Origin: Nostoc sp. LPT
Lineage (GTDB): Bacteria > Cyanobacteriota > Cyanobacteriia > Cyanobacteriales > Nostocaceae
Direction of reading: 5' to 3'
Assembly: GCF_017115165.1 (NCBI RefSeq)
Contig: NZ_JABXKF010000024.1
Coordinates: 95,464-159,463 of the forward strand
DNA length: 64,000 nucleotides
Under the pieces are notes generated by a model. That model was not told the DNA's origin. It searched no databases and saw only the letters and a list, made by a program, of their open reading frames with translations. This document shows positions 46,477 to 55,500 of this stretch, one piece after another. Position numbers and translations under genes: made by a program. Positions within the stretch are counted from its first letter, which is position 1. Each line of letters starts with the position of its first letter.

Positions 46477-47250
46477 CTAAGACTTTTCTTGCAGATACTT
46501 CCTGATAATTTCAATATCGAGTTCTAAAAATTCTGCTATTTCTTGAATGCTCATACCTTTGTCAACACATTTTGAGACTAATTTCAATTTTGTCTTTGTT
46601 AAGATACTCTTGTACAATCGAGTATTTATGAATTCATCTAAATCAAGCATGGCTTCAATTTCCTCTAAAGCAAGATTGGGAAACTTATAAAATACAATTG
46701 CTTGGATAAATGCTAGCACTTTCTTTTGAAGATTTTCATCGGGCAAGTCCTCTCGTGCCTGAGTGATGAGCTGTTGGGCTAAGGAAGTAGCTTTTGTAGG
46801 TACTTCTACAAATAGTTTGGCAATTCCTATTCCCAAGGAATCTTCAGCATTAGCAGAAAGTTCATTCAGATAAATGCAGTGTAGATGTTGTTCTACTAAA
46901 GCCTGATAGCGCGGATGAGGTGGGGTTTCATGAATGCGTTTGTTGTAGATAACAATTGCGTACCAGTCTGAGTTTGCTGGTTTATATTGACGAAAGTAAA
47001 CAAAAATTTCCCCAAAAAGTCGTTCGTAAAATTCTTCATCTTTGTATGTTTGCAATTCTACAAAATATAAGGGTTCATTTTCAAATCCCTTGATAGTAGC
47101 AAAGAAGCCATCTAGACGAAATGATTGTTGTTTGATTTCAGGTGCAATAAATGTGTAGATATTGGGATTAGTCTCAGGTTTATTAATAAGTTCAAAAAAT
47201 ATTTGTGGTAGTTCCTTGATAAGTTCATAAAAAATTACATCCGTTTTCAT
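46477..47250 (-). CDS. Rpn/DUF2887-family PD-(D/E)XK nuclease-like protein
   Basis: Started at the ATG at 47250 (MKTDVIFYELIKELP, the typical family start), the product is 257 residues. The nuclease-like core shows SFRLDGFF (Asp) and LYFVELQTYKD (E-x-Q), and the C-terminal part has a helical region ending in a small helix-turn-helix-like motif (SIQEIAEFLELDIEIIRKYL). Relatives are often called recombination-promoting nuclease or putative transposase and occur in many copies in cyanobacteria. It diverges from the Uma2 gene across about 110 bases. Confidence 0.82.
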   Translation of the reverse strand: MKTDVIFYELIKELPQIFFELINKPETNPNIYTFIAPEIKQQSFRLDGFFATIKGFENEPLYFVELQTYKDEEFYERLFGEIFVYFRQYKPANSDWYAIVIYNKRIHETPPHPRYQALVEQHLHCIYLNELSANAEDSLGIGIAKLFVEVPTKATSLAQQLITQAREDLPDENLQKKVLAFIQAIVFYKFPNLALEEIEAMLDLDEFINTRLYKSILTKTKLKLVSKCVDKGMSIQEIAEFLELDIEIIRKYLQEKS

Positions 47251-47360
47251 TGATGCTACTAATGGCAAACTAGAAAGCCGTTTTTCTTTAAATACAATAC
47301 ATTGTAGCTTTCTTAGAGTGCGGTACTTATGATATATATAAGAGTATTTTCTGTAATATT

Positions 47361-47927
47361 ATGTCTCTCACCATTACAGACTTAGAGGAGCTACAAACCG
47401 AGCATCCAGAATGGCAGATGGAGCTGGTAGAAGGGAAAATTATAGTTATGGGGCCATCAGATTACGAGTCAGAGGAAATTGGCACTCGGTTGAGTACCTT
47501 CTTGAATATTTGGGTAATGTCGCGCAAGCTAGGGCGAGTGACTGGCTCTAGCGCAGGCTTCATATTACCTAGAATAGAAGAGGACGACTCGGAAAAAAGA
47601 AACCTGCGTGCCCCTGACGTGTCTTTTGTTCGGGCTGATCAGCTGAAGAAGACCAAGCGCGACTTTGTAGAGTTAGTTCCAGACTTGATGGTTGAAATTA
47701 AATCTAAAAGTGACAGAATCAAACCGCTTGAAGAGAAGATTCAGCTATTCTTGCAACTTGGGTCTGTAGTCGGTATGTTGATCGACCCTGACAAATTGAC
47801 AGTAACGGTTTATCGAATAAACCAAACTCCAGTGGTATTGGAGAATGGCAACACATTCATATTGCCAGACTTGCTGCCAGGTTGGGAACTGGCAATATCA
47901 GAACTGTGGCCACCTGAGTTTGAATAA
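47361..47927 (+). CDS. Uma2-family (DUF820) endonuclease
   Basis: This 188-residue protein has the complete Uma2 fold: an N-terminal LTITDLEELQTEHPEWQMELVEGKIIVMGPS segment, RAPDVSFVRADQL (the catalytic Asp region) and DLMVEIKSKSDR (E-x-K), with IQLFLQLGSVVGMLIDP near the end. The family is greatly expanded in cyanobacteria; its targets are unknown. Unlike the fragment at 35054-35410 this copy looks intact. Confidence 0.9.
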   Translation: MSLTITDLEELQTEHPEWQMELVEGKIIVMGPSDYESEEIGTRLSTFLNIWVMSRKLGRVTGSSAGFILPRIEEDDSEKRNLRAPDVSFVRADQLKKTKRDFVELVPDLMVEIKSKSDRIKPLEEKIQLFLQLGSVVGMLIDPDKLTVTVYRINQTPVVLENGNTFILPDLLPGWELAISELWPPEFE

Positions 47928-48132
47928 GGCACTCCCACAATCGAAGTTGAGAATCTCGCCCTTGCTCAACTTCATTGGCTCAGTGATGTTTGTGTCATTT
48001 GGGATGCAGGGATTTTGGATTGTATAACTGTATTTCCCCAAACTTTTTTTCTGGAGGTGATAGGAAAGCGATCGCATCTGGGTAAGTTACATCTAGAACA
48101 CCCAAGCAACCCCTACCCCTGGGAAAACACTT

Positions 48133-48669
48133 ATGAAAACCGAACTAAAAGCCAAGTTTCTCCAACACATCCTTGACAAAAAGAAAGGAGATGAGGGTTT
48201 TACACTCATTGAATTACTAGTAGTAATTATCATCATCGGTATTTTGTCTGCGATCGCTCTACCTTCTTTCCTCAACCAAGCAAATAAAGCCAAGCAATCT
48301 GAAGCCAAAACCTATGTTGGTTCTATAAACAGAGGACAACAAGCTTACTATACAGAAAATTCCTCCTTTGGAGGTACAGTTGATGACTTAGGAATTGGTA
48401 TCAAAACCTCAACTTCCAACTATACTTATGGCACTACTACCACTGCGGCTTCAGGTTCTACTCTTGCTTACGCTACAACCTATTCAGATTTGCAGTCTAA
48501 CATCAAAGGCTTGAGAAATTATGGCGGTAGAGTTTACTTACAAGCTGTAGGAACAAACTCAGAGTTAACTAGTATTTCTTACCTTTGTGAAGCTAAAGAT
48601 GTAGAAGTGAGTGGTAGTGGCTTGACTAGCGGAAGCACTTGCACCACTAGCGCAAAACTCCTTAAATAA
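48133..48669 (+). CDS. pilA: Type IV major pilin PilA
   Basis: This 178-residue prepilin has a basic leader (MKTELKAKFLQHILDKKKGDEG), cleaved by PilD before Phe in G|FTLIELLVVIIIIGILSAIALPSF, with the conserved Glu at +5. The mature part has the alpha helix, a Ser/Thr-rich middle (TSTSNYTYGTTTTAASGST) and a C-terminal pair of Cys (CEAKD and CTTS) able to close the D-loop. In filamentous cyanobacteria such pilins drive hormogonium gliding. The Ser/Thr-rich stretch offers possible O-glycosylation sites, of note because a GT41-type enzyme gene follows. Confidence 0.93.
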   Translation: MKTELKAKFLQHILDKKKGDEGFTLIELLVVIIIIGILSAIALPSFLNQANKAKQSEAKTYVGSINRGQQAYYTENSSFGGTVDDLGIGIKTSTSNYTYGTTTTAASGSTLAYATTYSDLQSNIKGLRNYGGRVYLQAVGTNSELTSISYLCEAKDVEVSGSGLTSGSTCTTSAKLLK

Positions 48670-48714
48670 GAATCAACATATCACTCATACTTGCGACAAA
48701 TATTACAATTCCAA

Positions 48715-48759
48715 AAGAGTTAAGAATGCCACCTCATAAAGGTTATATTCTTAACTCTT
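48715..48759 (+). terminator. Stem-loop after pilA, candidate terminator
   Basis: AAGAGTTAAGAAT (48715-48727) and ATTCTTAACTCTT (48747-48759) form a perfect 13-bp stem with a 19-base loop, 46 bases after the pilA stop; AAAAGTTTT follows. It should end or stabilise the pilA transcript. Confidence 0.7.
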
Positions 48760-48792
48760 AAAAGTTTTAACTATGATTATTGTTACAGAGAC

Positions 48793-48966
48793 TCTAAGAG
48801 GATGTTTGAAAATTGATTGGCTGTGATTTCAATTGCATTGTTACCCCCCTTAGTCCCCCCGATGTATTGGGGGGAAACAAGAAAAATCCGGTTCCCTCCC
48901 CTTTATAAGGGGAGGGGTAAAAAATGTTTGATACATCAATCATGACTTTTCAAACATCCTCTTAGA
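48793..48966. mobile_element. 174-bp MITE-like element with perfect 20-bp terminal inverted repeats
   Basis: The ends TCTAAGAGGATGTTTGAAAA (48793-48812) and its exact reverse complement (48947-48966) enclose a non-coding centre with a second hairpin (CCCCCC...GGGGGG). No transposase is encoded. I saw no convincing target duplication at the flanks. It lies between pilA and the TPR-GT41 gene. Confidence 0.8.
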
Positions 48967-49100
48967 CATAGATTTAGGGTGTATTATAGCTGTGTGGGTA
49001 TGGCTGCGCTTAAGCGGCAACGTAACACACCCGAAAAATTGCAGATTATTTAAATTGGAATTTCCTAAAACTAAATTGTTTGAAAAGTAGAAAATGTAAT

Positions 49101-51347
49101 ATGACATTAGAGCAATCTTTTCCTAATAACCATAGTTGGCAGCAACAAGCAGAACAATACCTAATTGCAGAAAACTATAGTGCAGCCGCTACTCTTTACG
49201 AGCAGGCAATTGAAAGAGAGCCAGATATTAAATCTTATTATTGGAATTTAGGACTAATGTTGCTGTTGCAAGGGCAAGAAACTGAGGCACAAATGACTTG
49301 GTTGATGGTCTTATCAGAAAGTGAAGAAGAAGAATTATACACGGCAGAACTAGTAAAAGTTTTAGAAACTGAAGCTAAACGTCGGATAATTATAGAAGAC
49401 TATCGAATTGCCTTAGGAATTCGTCAACATATCAGAGAAATTGTTCCCGAAGATATCAAGAACTTGCTACATATTCTTGAAATTGCGATTAAATTGCATG
49501 ATTCTAATGAAGATATTCATCCTTTGTTAGAATTAATAATTAATTTATTGCCCACACAAACAACTTTATATGATATAGATTTACTTTTAAATATTGTAAA
49601 AAATATTCTAATTTATGCATCCCAAGAAACATTAGTATTCACTTTTGTAGAGGCTGCTATTAAGTATTTCCCTAATACTACAACTATCATTGAGACGGTA
49701 ATGTTAGAAAGTCTAGAAATTGCTATATTTCAAAAAAAACCGGAATTAGCATCACGGTTTGCAGAAATTTGTTGGCAGCTAGTTCCTGTAGATAAAGTAA
49801 TAGAACAGCGAGAAATTCTCGTAACATTGGCTAACTTTTACCAAAATGCTCAAAAATATACACAAGGTATAGAAACAGCAAAAAAATGTTATGATCTAGT
49901 TAATACATTGGCTGAAAAAATTTGTGCCAATGCTTTAATTCTTAGAGGTTTAATGACAGCGGGCAGTTATTGGAAAGAGGTATGTTCTGAATTAGATCAG
50001 CAAGTATTACTTGCCAAACAATTTATTCAAGAACAACCTAATAATCTTGATATAGCGGTTACTACACGACTTTTTGCATCAGGCTTTTTCTTGCCATATA
50101 TTTATGACAATCCTGAAAAAAACCGCAAGTTTCAAAATGAAATTTCTAGTTTATGCCAAGCTAATGTTATTCAAAATCGTCTAGAAATTGCAGAGCGACA
50201 AAATAAGTTATTGCAATTTCGCAAACAGAGTAGAGATAAGGATAAAAAAATTCTAAATATAGGTTATATTTCTCATTGCTTAAAAAGACATTCTGTAGGC
50301 TGGTTATGTCGGTGGATTTTTCACAATCATAATCTAGAAAAATTTAAAATACATAGTTATTTTCTGCACAATATAGATATCGTAGAACAATTTACAAAAA
50401 ATAATTTTGTTGACAAATCATCTAAATTTCATATATTTGGAATTCGTGACTATGATATATGGGATAAAATCCAGGCAGATGATATTGATATTTTAGTAGA
50501 TTTAGATAGTATTACTCTAGATTACTCTTGTGAGTTGATGTCAATAAAATCAGCCCCTATACAAGTAACTTGGTTGGGTTGGGATGCTTCAGGATTACCA
50601 TCAATTGACTATTTTATTGCTGATCCTTATGTTTTACCTGAATCAGCACAGGATTATTACAGAGAAACGATTTGGAGATTACCTCAAACTTATATAGCTG
50701 TTGATGGTTTTGAGGTGGATGTACCTAATTTACGACGGGAAAGCTTAGATATTCCTAGTGATGCCATAGTTTATTTTATGACTCAAAAGGGATATAAAAG
50801 GCATCAGGAACACCTGCAATTACAGTTGAAAATTCTCAAAGAAGTACCCAATAGTTATCTTTTGATTAAAGGTGATGCTGATCCAGAATCATCCAAAGAA
50901 TTTTTTGAGGGTATTGCAGAAGAAGAAGGTATTGATTTCTCTCAACTGCGATTTTTACCTAATGCTCCTTCTGAAGCGATTCACCGTGCTAACTTGGGGC
51001 TTGCAGATGTTGTTCTTGATACTTATCCCTACAATGGAGCGACAACAACGTTAGAAACCCTTTGGATGGGTATACCTATGGTAACAAGAGTTGGACAGCA
51101 ATTTGCAGCCCGCAACAGCTACACCATGATGATGAACGTAGGTGTAACAGAAGGCATTGCTTGGAGTGAAGATGAATACCTAGAGTGGGGTGTGCGCTTG
51201 GGTAAAGATGAAAAATTGCGACAGCAAATTTCTTGGAAATTGCGTCAATCAAGGCACACAGCACCGCTATGGAATGCCAAGCAGTTTACTTGTGAGATGG
51301 AAAAAGCTTACGAACAGATGTGGCAGAGGTATATTGAGGAAAAATAA
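49101..51347 (+). CDS. TPR protein with O-GlcNAc-transferase-like (GT41) C-terminus
   Basis: Started at the ATG at 49101 (MTLEQSFPNN), the product is 748 residues. TPR-like helices occupy about the first 300 residues (EQYLIAENYSAAATLYEQAI, PDIKSYYWNLGLMLLLQGQ). The C-terminal half is the SPINDLY/OGT-type GT-B catalytic region: LNIGYISHCLKRHSVGWL, APIQVTWLGWDASGLPSIDYFIAD, RLPQTYIA, FMTQKGYKRHQE, DVVLDTYPYNGATTTLETLWMGIPMVTRVG, AARNSY. It should transfer a sugar from a nucleotide donor to Ser/Thr of a protein. The neighbour pilA makes pilin a plausible target, but this is inference. Confidence 0.88.
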   Translation: MTLEQSFPNNHSWQQQAEQYLIAENYSAAATLYEQAIEREPDIKSYYWNLGLMLLLQGQETEAQMTWLMVLSESEEEELYTAELVKVLETEAKRRIIIEDYRIALGIRQHIREIVPEDIKNLLHILEIAIKLHDSNEDIHPLLELIINLLPTQTTLYDIDLLLNIVKNILIYASQETLVFTFVEAAIKYFPNTTTIIETVMLESLEIAIFQKKPELASRFAEICWQLVPVDKVIEQREILVTLANFYQNAQKYTQGIETAKKCYDLVNTLAEKICANALILRGLMTAGSYWKEVCSELDQQVLLAKQFIQEQPNNLDIAVTTRLFASGFFLPYIYDNPEKNRKFQNEISSLCQANVIQNRLEIAERQNKLLQFRKQSRDKDKKILNIGYISHCLKRHSVGWLCRWIFHNHNLEKFKIHSYFLHNIDIVEQFTKNNFVDKSSKFHIFGIRDYDIWDKIQADDIDILVDLDSITLDYSCELMSIKSAPIQVTWLGWDASGLPSIDYFIADPYVLPESAQDYYRETIWRLPQTYIAVDGFEVDVPNLRRESLDIPSDAIVYFMTQKGYKRHQEHLQLQLKILKEVPNSYLLIKGDADPESSKEFFEGIAEEEGIDFSQLRFLPNAPSEAIHRANLGLADVVLDTYPYNGATTTLETLWMGIPMVTRVGQQFAARNSYTMMMNVGVTEGIAWSEDEYLEWGVRLGKDEKLRQQISWKLRQSRHTAPLWNAKQFTCEMEKAYEQMWQRYIEEK

Positions 51348-51352
51348 GCTCA

Positions 51353-51373
51353 TAGTGAGCGCTTAAGCGCTCA
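51353..51373. repeat. REP-type palindrome downstream of the TPR-GT41 gene
   Basis: TAGTGAGCGCTTAAGCGCTC carries perfect GAGCGCTT/AAGCGCTC arms and the TAGTGAG foot seen in the other REPs near the transposase at 51685. Confidence 0.65.
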
Positions 51374-51565
51374 AAATAACCTCTTACAGCAATTTCCAGG
51401 TAAATGAACCACAGATTATCGTAACTTTAAGGAAGCCTATATCTATGAGGTGGTTGTTTATGTCGCATGGCGGGTTTAAAAGGTAATATAAAAATAAGAA
51501 ATATATATAATTTATTTCTAAGAGTTAAAGCCGCTTACTAAGTAAGTAAGCGTGAATAATTAAAG

Positions 51566-51620
51566 GTTTGTAGTAAGGGCTTCAGCCCGGAAAATAGGGC
51601 TAAAACCCTTACTACGAAAC
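51566..51620. repeat. REP pair (head-to-head) flanking the tyrosine transposase
   Basis: GTTTGTAGTAAGGGCTTCAG leads into CCCGG, a short A-rich bridge and the inverted partner ending TTACTACGAAAC. This is a BIME-like double REP with the same GTTTGTAGT foot as those inside and beyond the transposase gene. Confidence 0.8.
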
Positions 51621-51684
51621 AATTAAATTAATTTTACATTGCGTAACATAGTTTGATTTATTCTTGCCCACTTACTTATCAAAG

Positions 51685-52317
51685 TTAAAAGTTATCCCAA
51701 TCACTACCATAATCTCGCACTGGATATTGAGTCCAGCAATCACGCAGCCATTGTTGTCCACAAGCTTGTAAATACCAGTGAACACTACTTTCAACCCAGT
51801 TGTAAGGAGATTTGACTAAACCATGTTTAACTGGGTTGTAATGAATATAGTTAACAGTTGTATAGTAATGTCTTTCAGAGCGAATAGCGCGATCGCTCCA
51901 ACGATACCAAATTTTTCTCTTAGTTACATTGTTTTCTATATTCCACTGGCGAGAAACCGAACCATGTATTCTCCGAAACAAGTCACTCAATACATCAAAA
52001 TTTACAACCTGAACTAGTAGATGATAGTGATTAGGCAAAATAACCCAAGCACATATTCTTAAGTTTGTAGTGGGCGCTTCAGCGCTCCTCTGTTCATTTC
52101 CACTCCCACCAAACCTATCAAAAATCATATCTAGCAGTTGCTGACGACGAGATTCAGTATTTATATGACACTTATGCTCGTAACAAGCTACCGTTAACAG
52201 ATAAAATTGCTTATCTCGTACTTTATGTGGTGGTGAGTGGGGTGGATAACCCTGGCTTAGGCCATATTCAACTAGTTCAGCTTTTTGTTCTGTTGTGAGT
52301 TGGCGATATTCATACAT
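51685..52317 (-). CDS. REP-associated tyrosine transposase (RAYT, IS200-like Y1 family)
   Basis: This 210-residue single-copy-type transposase has the HUH motif (His97 and His99 in LPNHYHLLVQ) and the helix with the catalytic Tyr (HYYTTVNYIHYNPVKHG, probably Tyr157). An N-terminal segment (EYRQLTTEQKAELVEYGLSQGYPPHSPPH) is typical of the cyanobacterial branch. REPs with a GTTTGTAGT foot lie on both sides and one is inside the gene at 52063-52092, coding in frame for about residues 76-85 (QRSAEAPTTN) just before the RICAWVILPNH block. It probably mobilises the REPs. The gene reads through without a stop. Confidence 0.9.
   Translation of the reverse strand: MYEYRQLTTEQKAELVEYGLSQGYPPHSPPHKVRDKQFYLLTVACYEHKCHINTESRRQQLLDMIFDRFGGSGNEQRSAEAPTTNLRICAWVILPNHYHLLVQVVNFDVLSDLFRRIHGSVSRQWNIENNVTKRKIWYRWSDRAIRSERHYYTTVNYIHYNPVKHGLVKSPYNWVESSVHWYLQACGQQWLRDCWTQYPVRDYGSDWDNF
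52063..52092. repeat. REP embedded in the transposase gene
   Basis: GTTTGTAGTGGGCGCTTCAG continuing CGCTCCTCTG has GAGCGC-type arms and the same foot as the flanking REPs. Compared with 52360-52389 it shares the GTTTGTAGTG start and the CTCCTCTG end. Confidence 0.85.
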
Positions 52318-52324
52318 ATATTTT

Positions 52325-52427
52325 TAAGCACTCAAGTGCTTACTACAAACAATTCAAAAGTTTGTAGTGAGGACTTTAGTCCTCCTCTGTAATTACAAAT
52401 TTAAGCACTAAAGTGCTTACTACAAAC
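52325..52427. repeat. Cluster of three REPs upstream of the transposase
   Basis: Units at 52325-52350 (TAAGCACTCAAGTGCTTACT plus ACAAAC), 52360-52389 (GTTTGTAGTGAGGACTTTAG plus TCCTCCTCTG) and 52402-52427 (TAAGCACTAAAGTGCTTACT plus ACAAAC) alternate in direction. They fill most of the gap between the transposase start and the next gene's stop. Confidence 0.85.
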
Positions 52428-52514
52428 TTGTTTATAAAAGGCTTCTAAACCTATGACACAGGATTTTTTTGCGAAATGCTGGGTTATTACCCACCATAGG
52501 AGGCTTGACTACGA

Positions 52515-55500
52515 TTAGACAGACGTCATCTCTAATTTGGATGCGATCAAGCTATCTACATCGCAGAATGGGAGATTTTCTGCTTTCGCTTGTGCGATCG
52601 CAGATTGATTATCTGTTGCTAAAGCAATTCGAGTATGAATTTTAGGCAAAAGAGTTTTCCATTGTGTATCACTCATCTTACTAAGCAGAGAAATTTCTGG
52701 CCCCTCAGTTATATTTACATCATCTTCCATGAGCAAATTCATGGTCAAAGACGATAAAAGCATATCGGCTTCTTCTTCAGAAATATTGTGAGTATCTATC
52801 AGGAGAGTTAAGCTACTTTTATCTGGGTGAGTAGTGAGAGTAGAAATGACACTCGCTAAATCTTGATATAGTAAGTCTTCTGACTGTAACCAGTCTGGGA
52901 AAATGATTAAGTTAATATCTCCTAAGCGGAAATTTTGACTCAGAGTATCTGCAAGATATTTACTAAATAGTTCTTGGAAGAGGCTGCCTATTTTAGCTGA
53001 GTAAGAGCGACTATCTAGAAAACTAGGATTAGCTTGCATTTTTTCCTTGATTTGGGCGCTCTTTTGTTGGCGTAATTTAGGGTTATTGCCGAGTGCGATC
53101 GCTAACTGTACATAAGACTCTTCACTCTCTGGAACTAAATCGGGTACATCTAATGTTTGTACCATTGCAGCCCCCATTGCAGAGCGAAAGCTAGTTCCCC
53201 GTCTAGCAATTACTGGTAAATTAACCTGTAGTGGTTCTATCAAAGAAGTTGTTCCCGCAAATGGAAAAGAATCTAGATAAACATCGGCAATTTTAAAGTA
53301 TTCTTTAACTTCTTCGCGCTTCGGCACTGGCTGAGGATCTAAGACTATCAGTTTGCCTGCTGGTATTCCATACTTTGAAAATACTTTATTTAAGTGATTC
53401 ACAAAAGCTTTTTTAGGATAACTGTTTGACCAATTTGGGCCAAATGGCAGAAGCACTAAAACGGAATTAGGAACTTCAGAAATTATTTTTGCCCAAGCAT
53501 CAATTAGTTCAGGTATGATTTTAAAGAAGTTAGCACCAGAGATAAAAATAACTGTTTCTTCAGATATACCCAAACTTTCTCGCTCAACTTTGACAGTTAC
53601 ATTTTCTTCTTCATTTCCATAACTAAAGCAATGAGCAGTTCCTTCAAGTTTCACCAACTTTTCTTGATATTGCTGTTGTGCCATTGCTGATGGATCGGTT
53701 AGTGTACCAGAAATGTAATAATCTATATGCCGCATTCCTGTTGTCACCACAGATCCACCACTTGTGATTTGTATTCTAGCTAACCGATGCATTGATAAGA
53801 AGCAGATTTGATTGGTTACTGCCGTCACATTGGTAGCAATAAATAATATATCGAGATCATCAGCACGAATAATATTTACCTGTTCTACTAAATCTTGTGG
53901 TAGCAGCTTAAAGGAGTTGGCACAGCTTTGACAATATTGTTCTAGTTGATGACCAGTTTGATTAAGAGAGTACAAAATTACTTCAAAATCTCTACTGATA
54001 TACTCATAAACAGGAAGGTAAGCAAATGTTTCAGAACCAGGTAGAAAATGTGCAGCCAGGACACCCAACCGAATTTTTTTTCTGGTTATAGGTCTATCAG
54101 CAAACTCGTAATCTACCTCATAACCCTTAACTTTTAGTAAAGATTCTATAATTTCTGCACGTTTAACATAGATATCTTTAAGATTATGCTCATTAAAATA
54201 TAGGGGAATAAAATTAGAAATCAACGTGAAATGACTAACTATTTTATCCCACAATTGAGAATCAGAATTTTGTAATATCGATGTGTGTAAATAATTAATC
54301 CATCCCTGCATATAGTAATAGTAATTATCCGCCTCACTAGGTTCTTGAAAGTGAACTTGGGAAGAAAATAGGAATTGTAAATAGTCCTGAAATAACCAAC
54401 GAGGTATGCAAGAGAGGTCATGCTGTAATGGTAACTGGTCAGCACGGCAATACAGCATAGCCGTTAGTAAATTTTGAATTGCTTTTGGTCGATCAAAACC
54501 TTGAGATATACTTGTAACAACATCATTAGCAAAAATCTGTTCTTCATCAGTCAGACTTTCATATTTGATGCTACTATTCACTAACATCTTATGTGTTTTA
54601 CCTAGCAGACTCAGATACATATCTGTTATCTGCTCATCTGAAGCATTCAGACATTCTTCTGCTATTTGTTTTCGCAACTCCTGCAATTGTGCATTTTCTT
54701 CACTCAAAGCTGCGTATCTATAAAGAGCTTGTTGTCTCGTTGCTTCAGGATATCGTTTATCACTATAAATTTTCTGAAATAGTTTTTGGTAGTCTAATAA
54801 AATAGCATCCTTTAAAGCAGCATTTCGACGAGTTTGTTGTTGTGGATGTATCCTAAAATGAGATAAAACTTTGTCAATAAAACCGATTTTGTATTGACTC
54901 ATAATTCTGAGCCACATTTCTAAATCTACAAGTTGACAAAACTCAGAATTAAATAATCCTACTTTTTCAAAAACATCTTTTCTAATTAAGACTGTGCTAG
55001 GCTCTCCAACTTTATTAATTGGGTTGTCAAGTATATTTGAGTCTTGCAAAAGTTGTTGTCCTGATTGAATCAGCTTCAGTCTTGACCAAGCTTTGTGTAC
55101 ATCTTTAGCTTCATGATGCTTTAGAAAGTTTGAATCATAGACGGAATCATGAGTATTAGTAAAGAGTCTTCTCGGCGAAAAAACCAAACCTATCTCTTCA
55201 TCTTGTTCAGCCAAGCTAACCATTTCTTCAATAGCATTTGGTTCTAGTAAATCATCTTGAAATAAAAATTTGACATATTTTCCTTTAGCTTGAGAAATAC
55301 AAAAATTCCAATTATTAGCTAATCCATATCTTTCATGCTTAATAACAAAAAATAATATCTCGGATATATTTTTTAAACTATTGACTATTTCTATAGTCTG
55401 GTCATTTGAATTATCATCTGAAACAATAATTTCTATATTTCTATATGTTTGAGATAAAACACTATTGATTGCTTCTGCTATAAAGTCCTTCCCATTGTAA

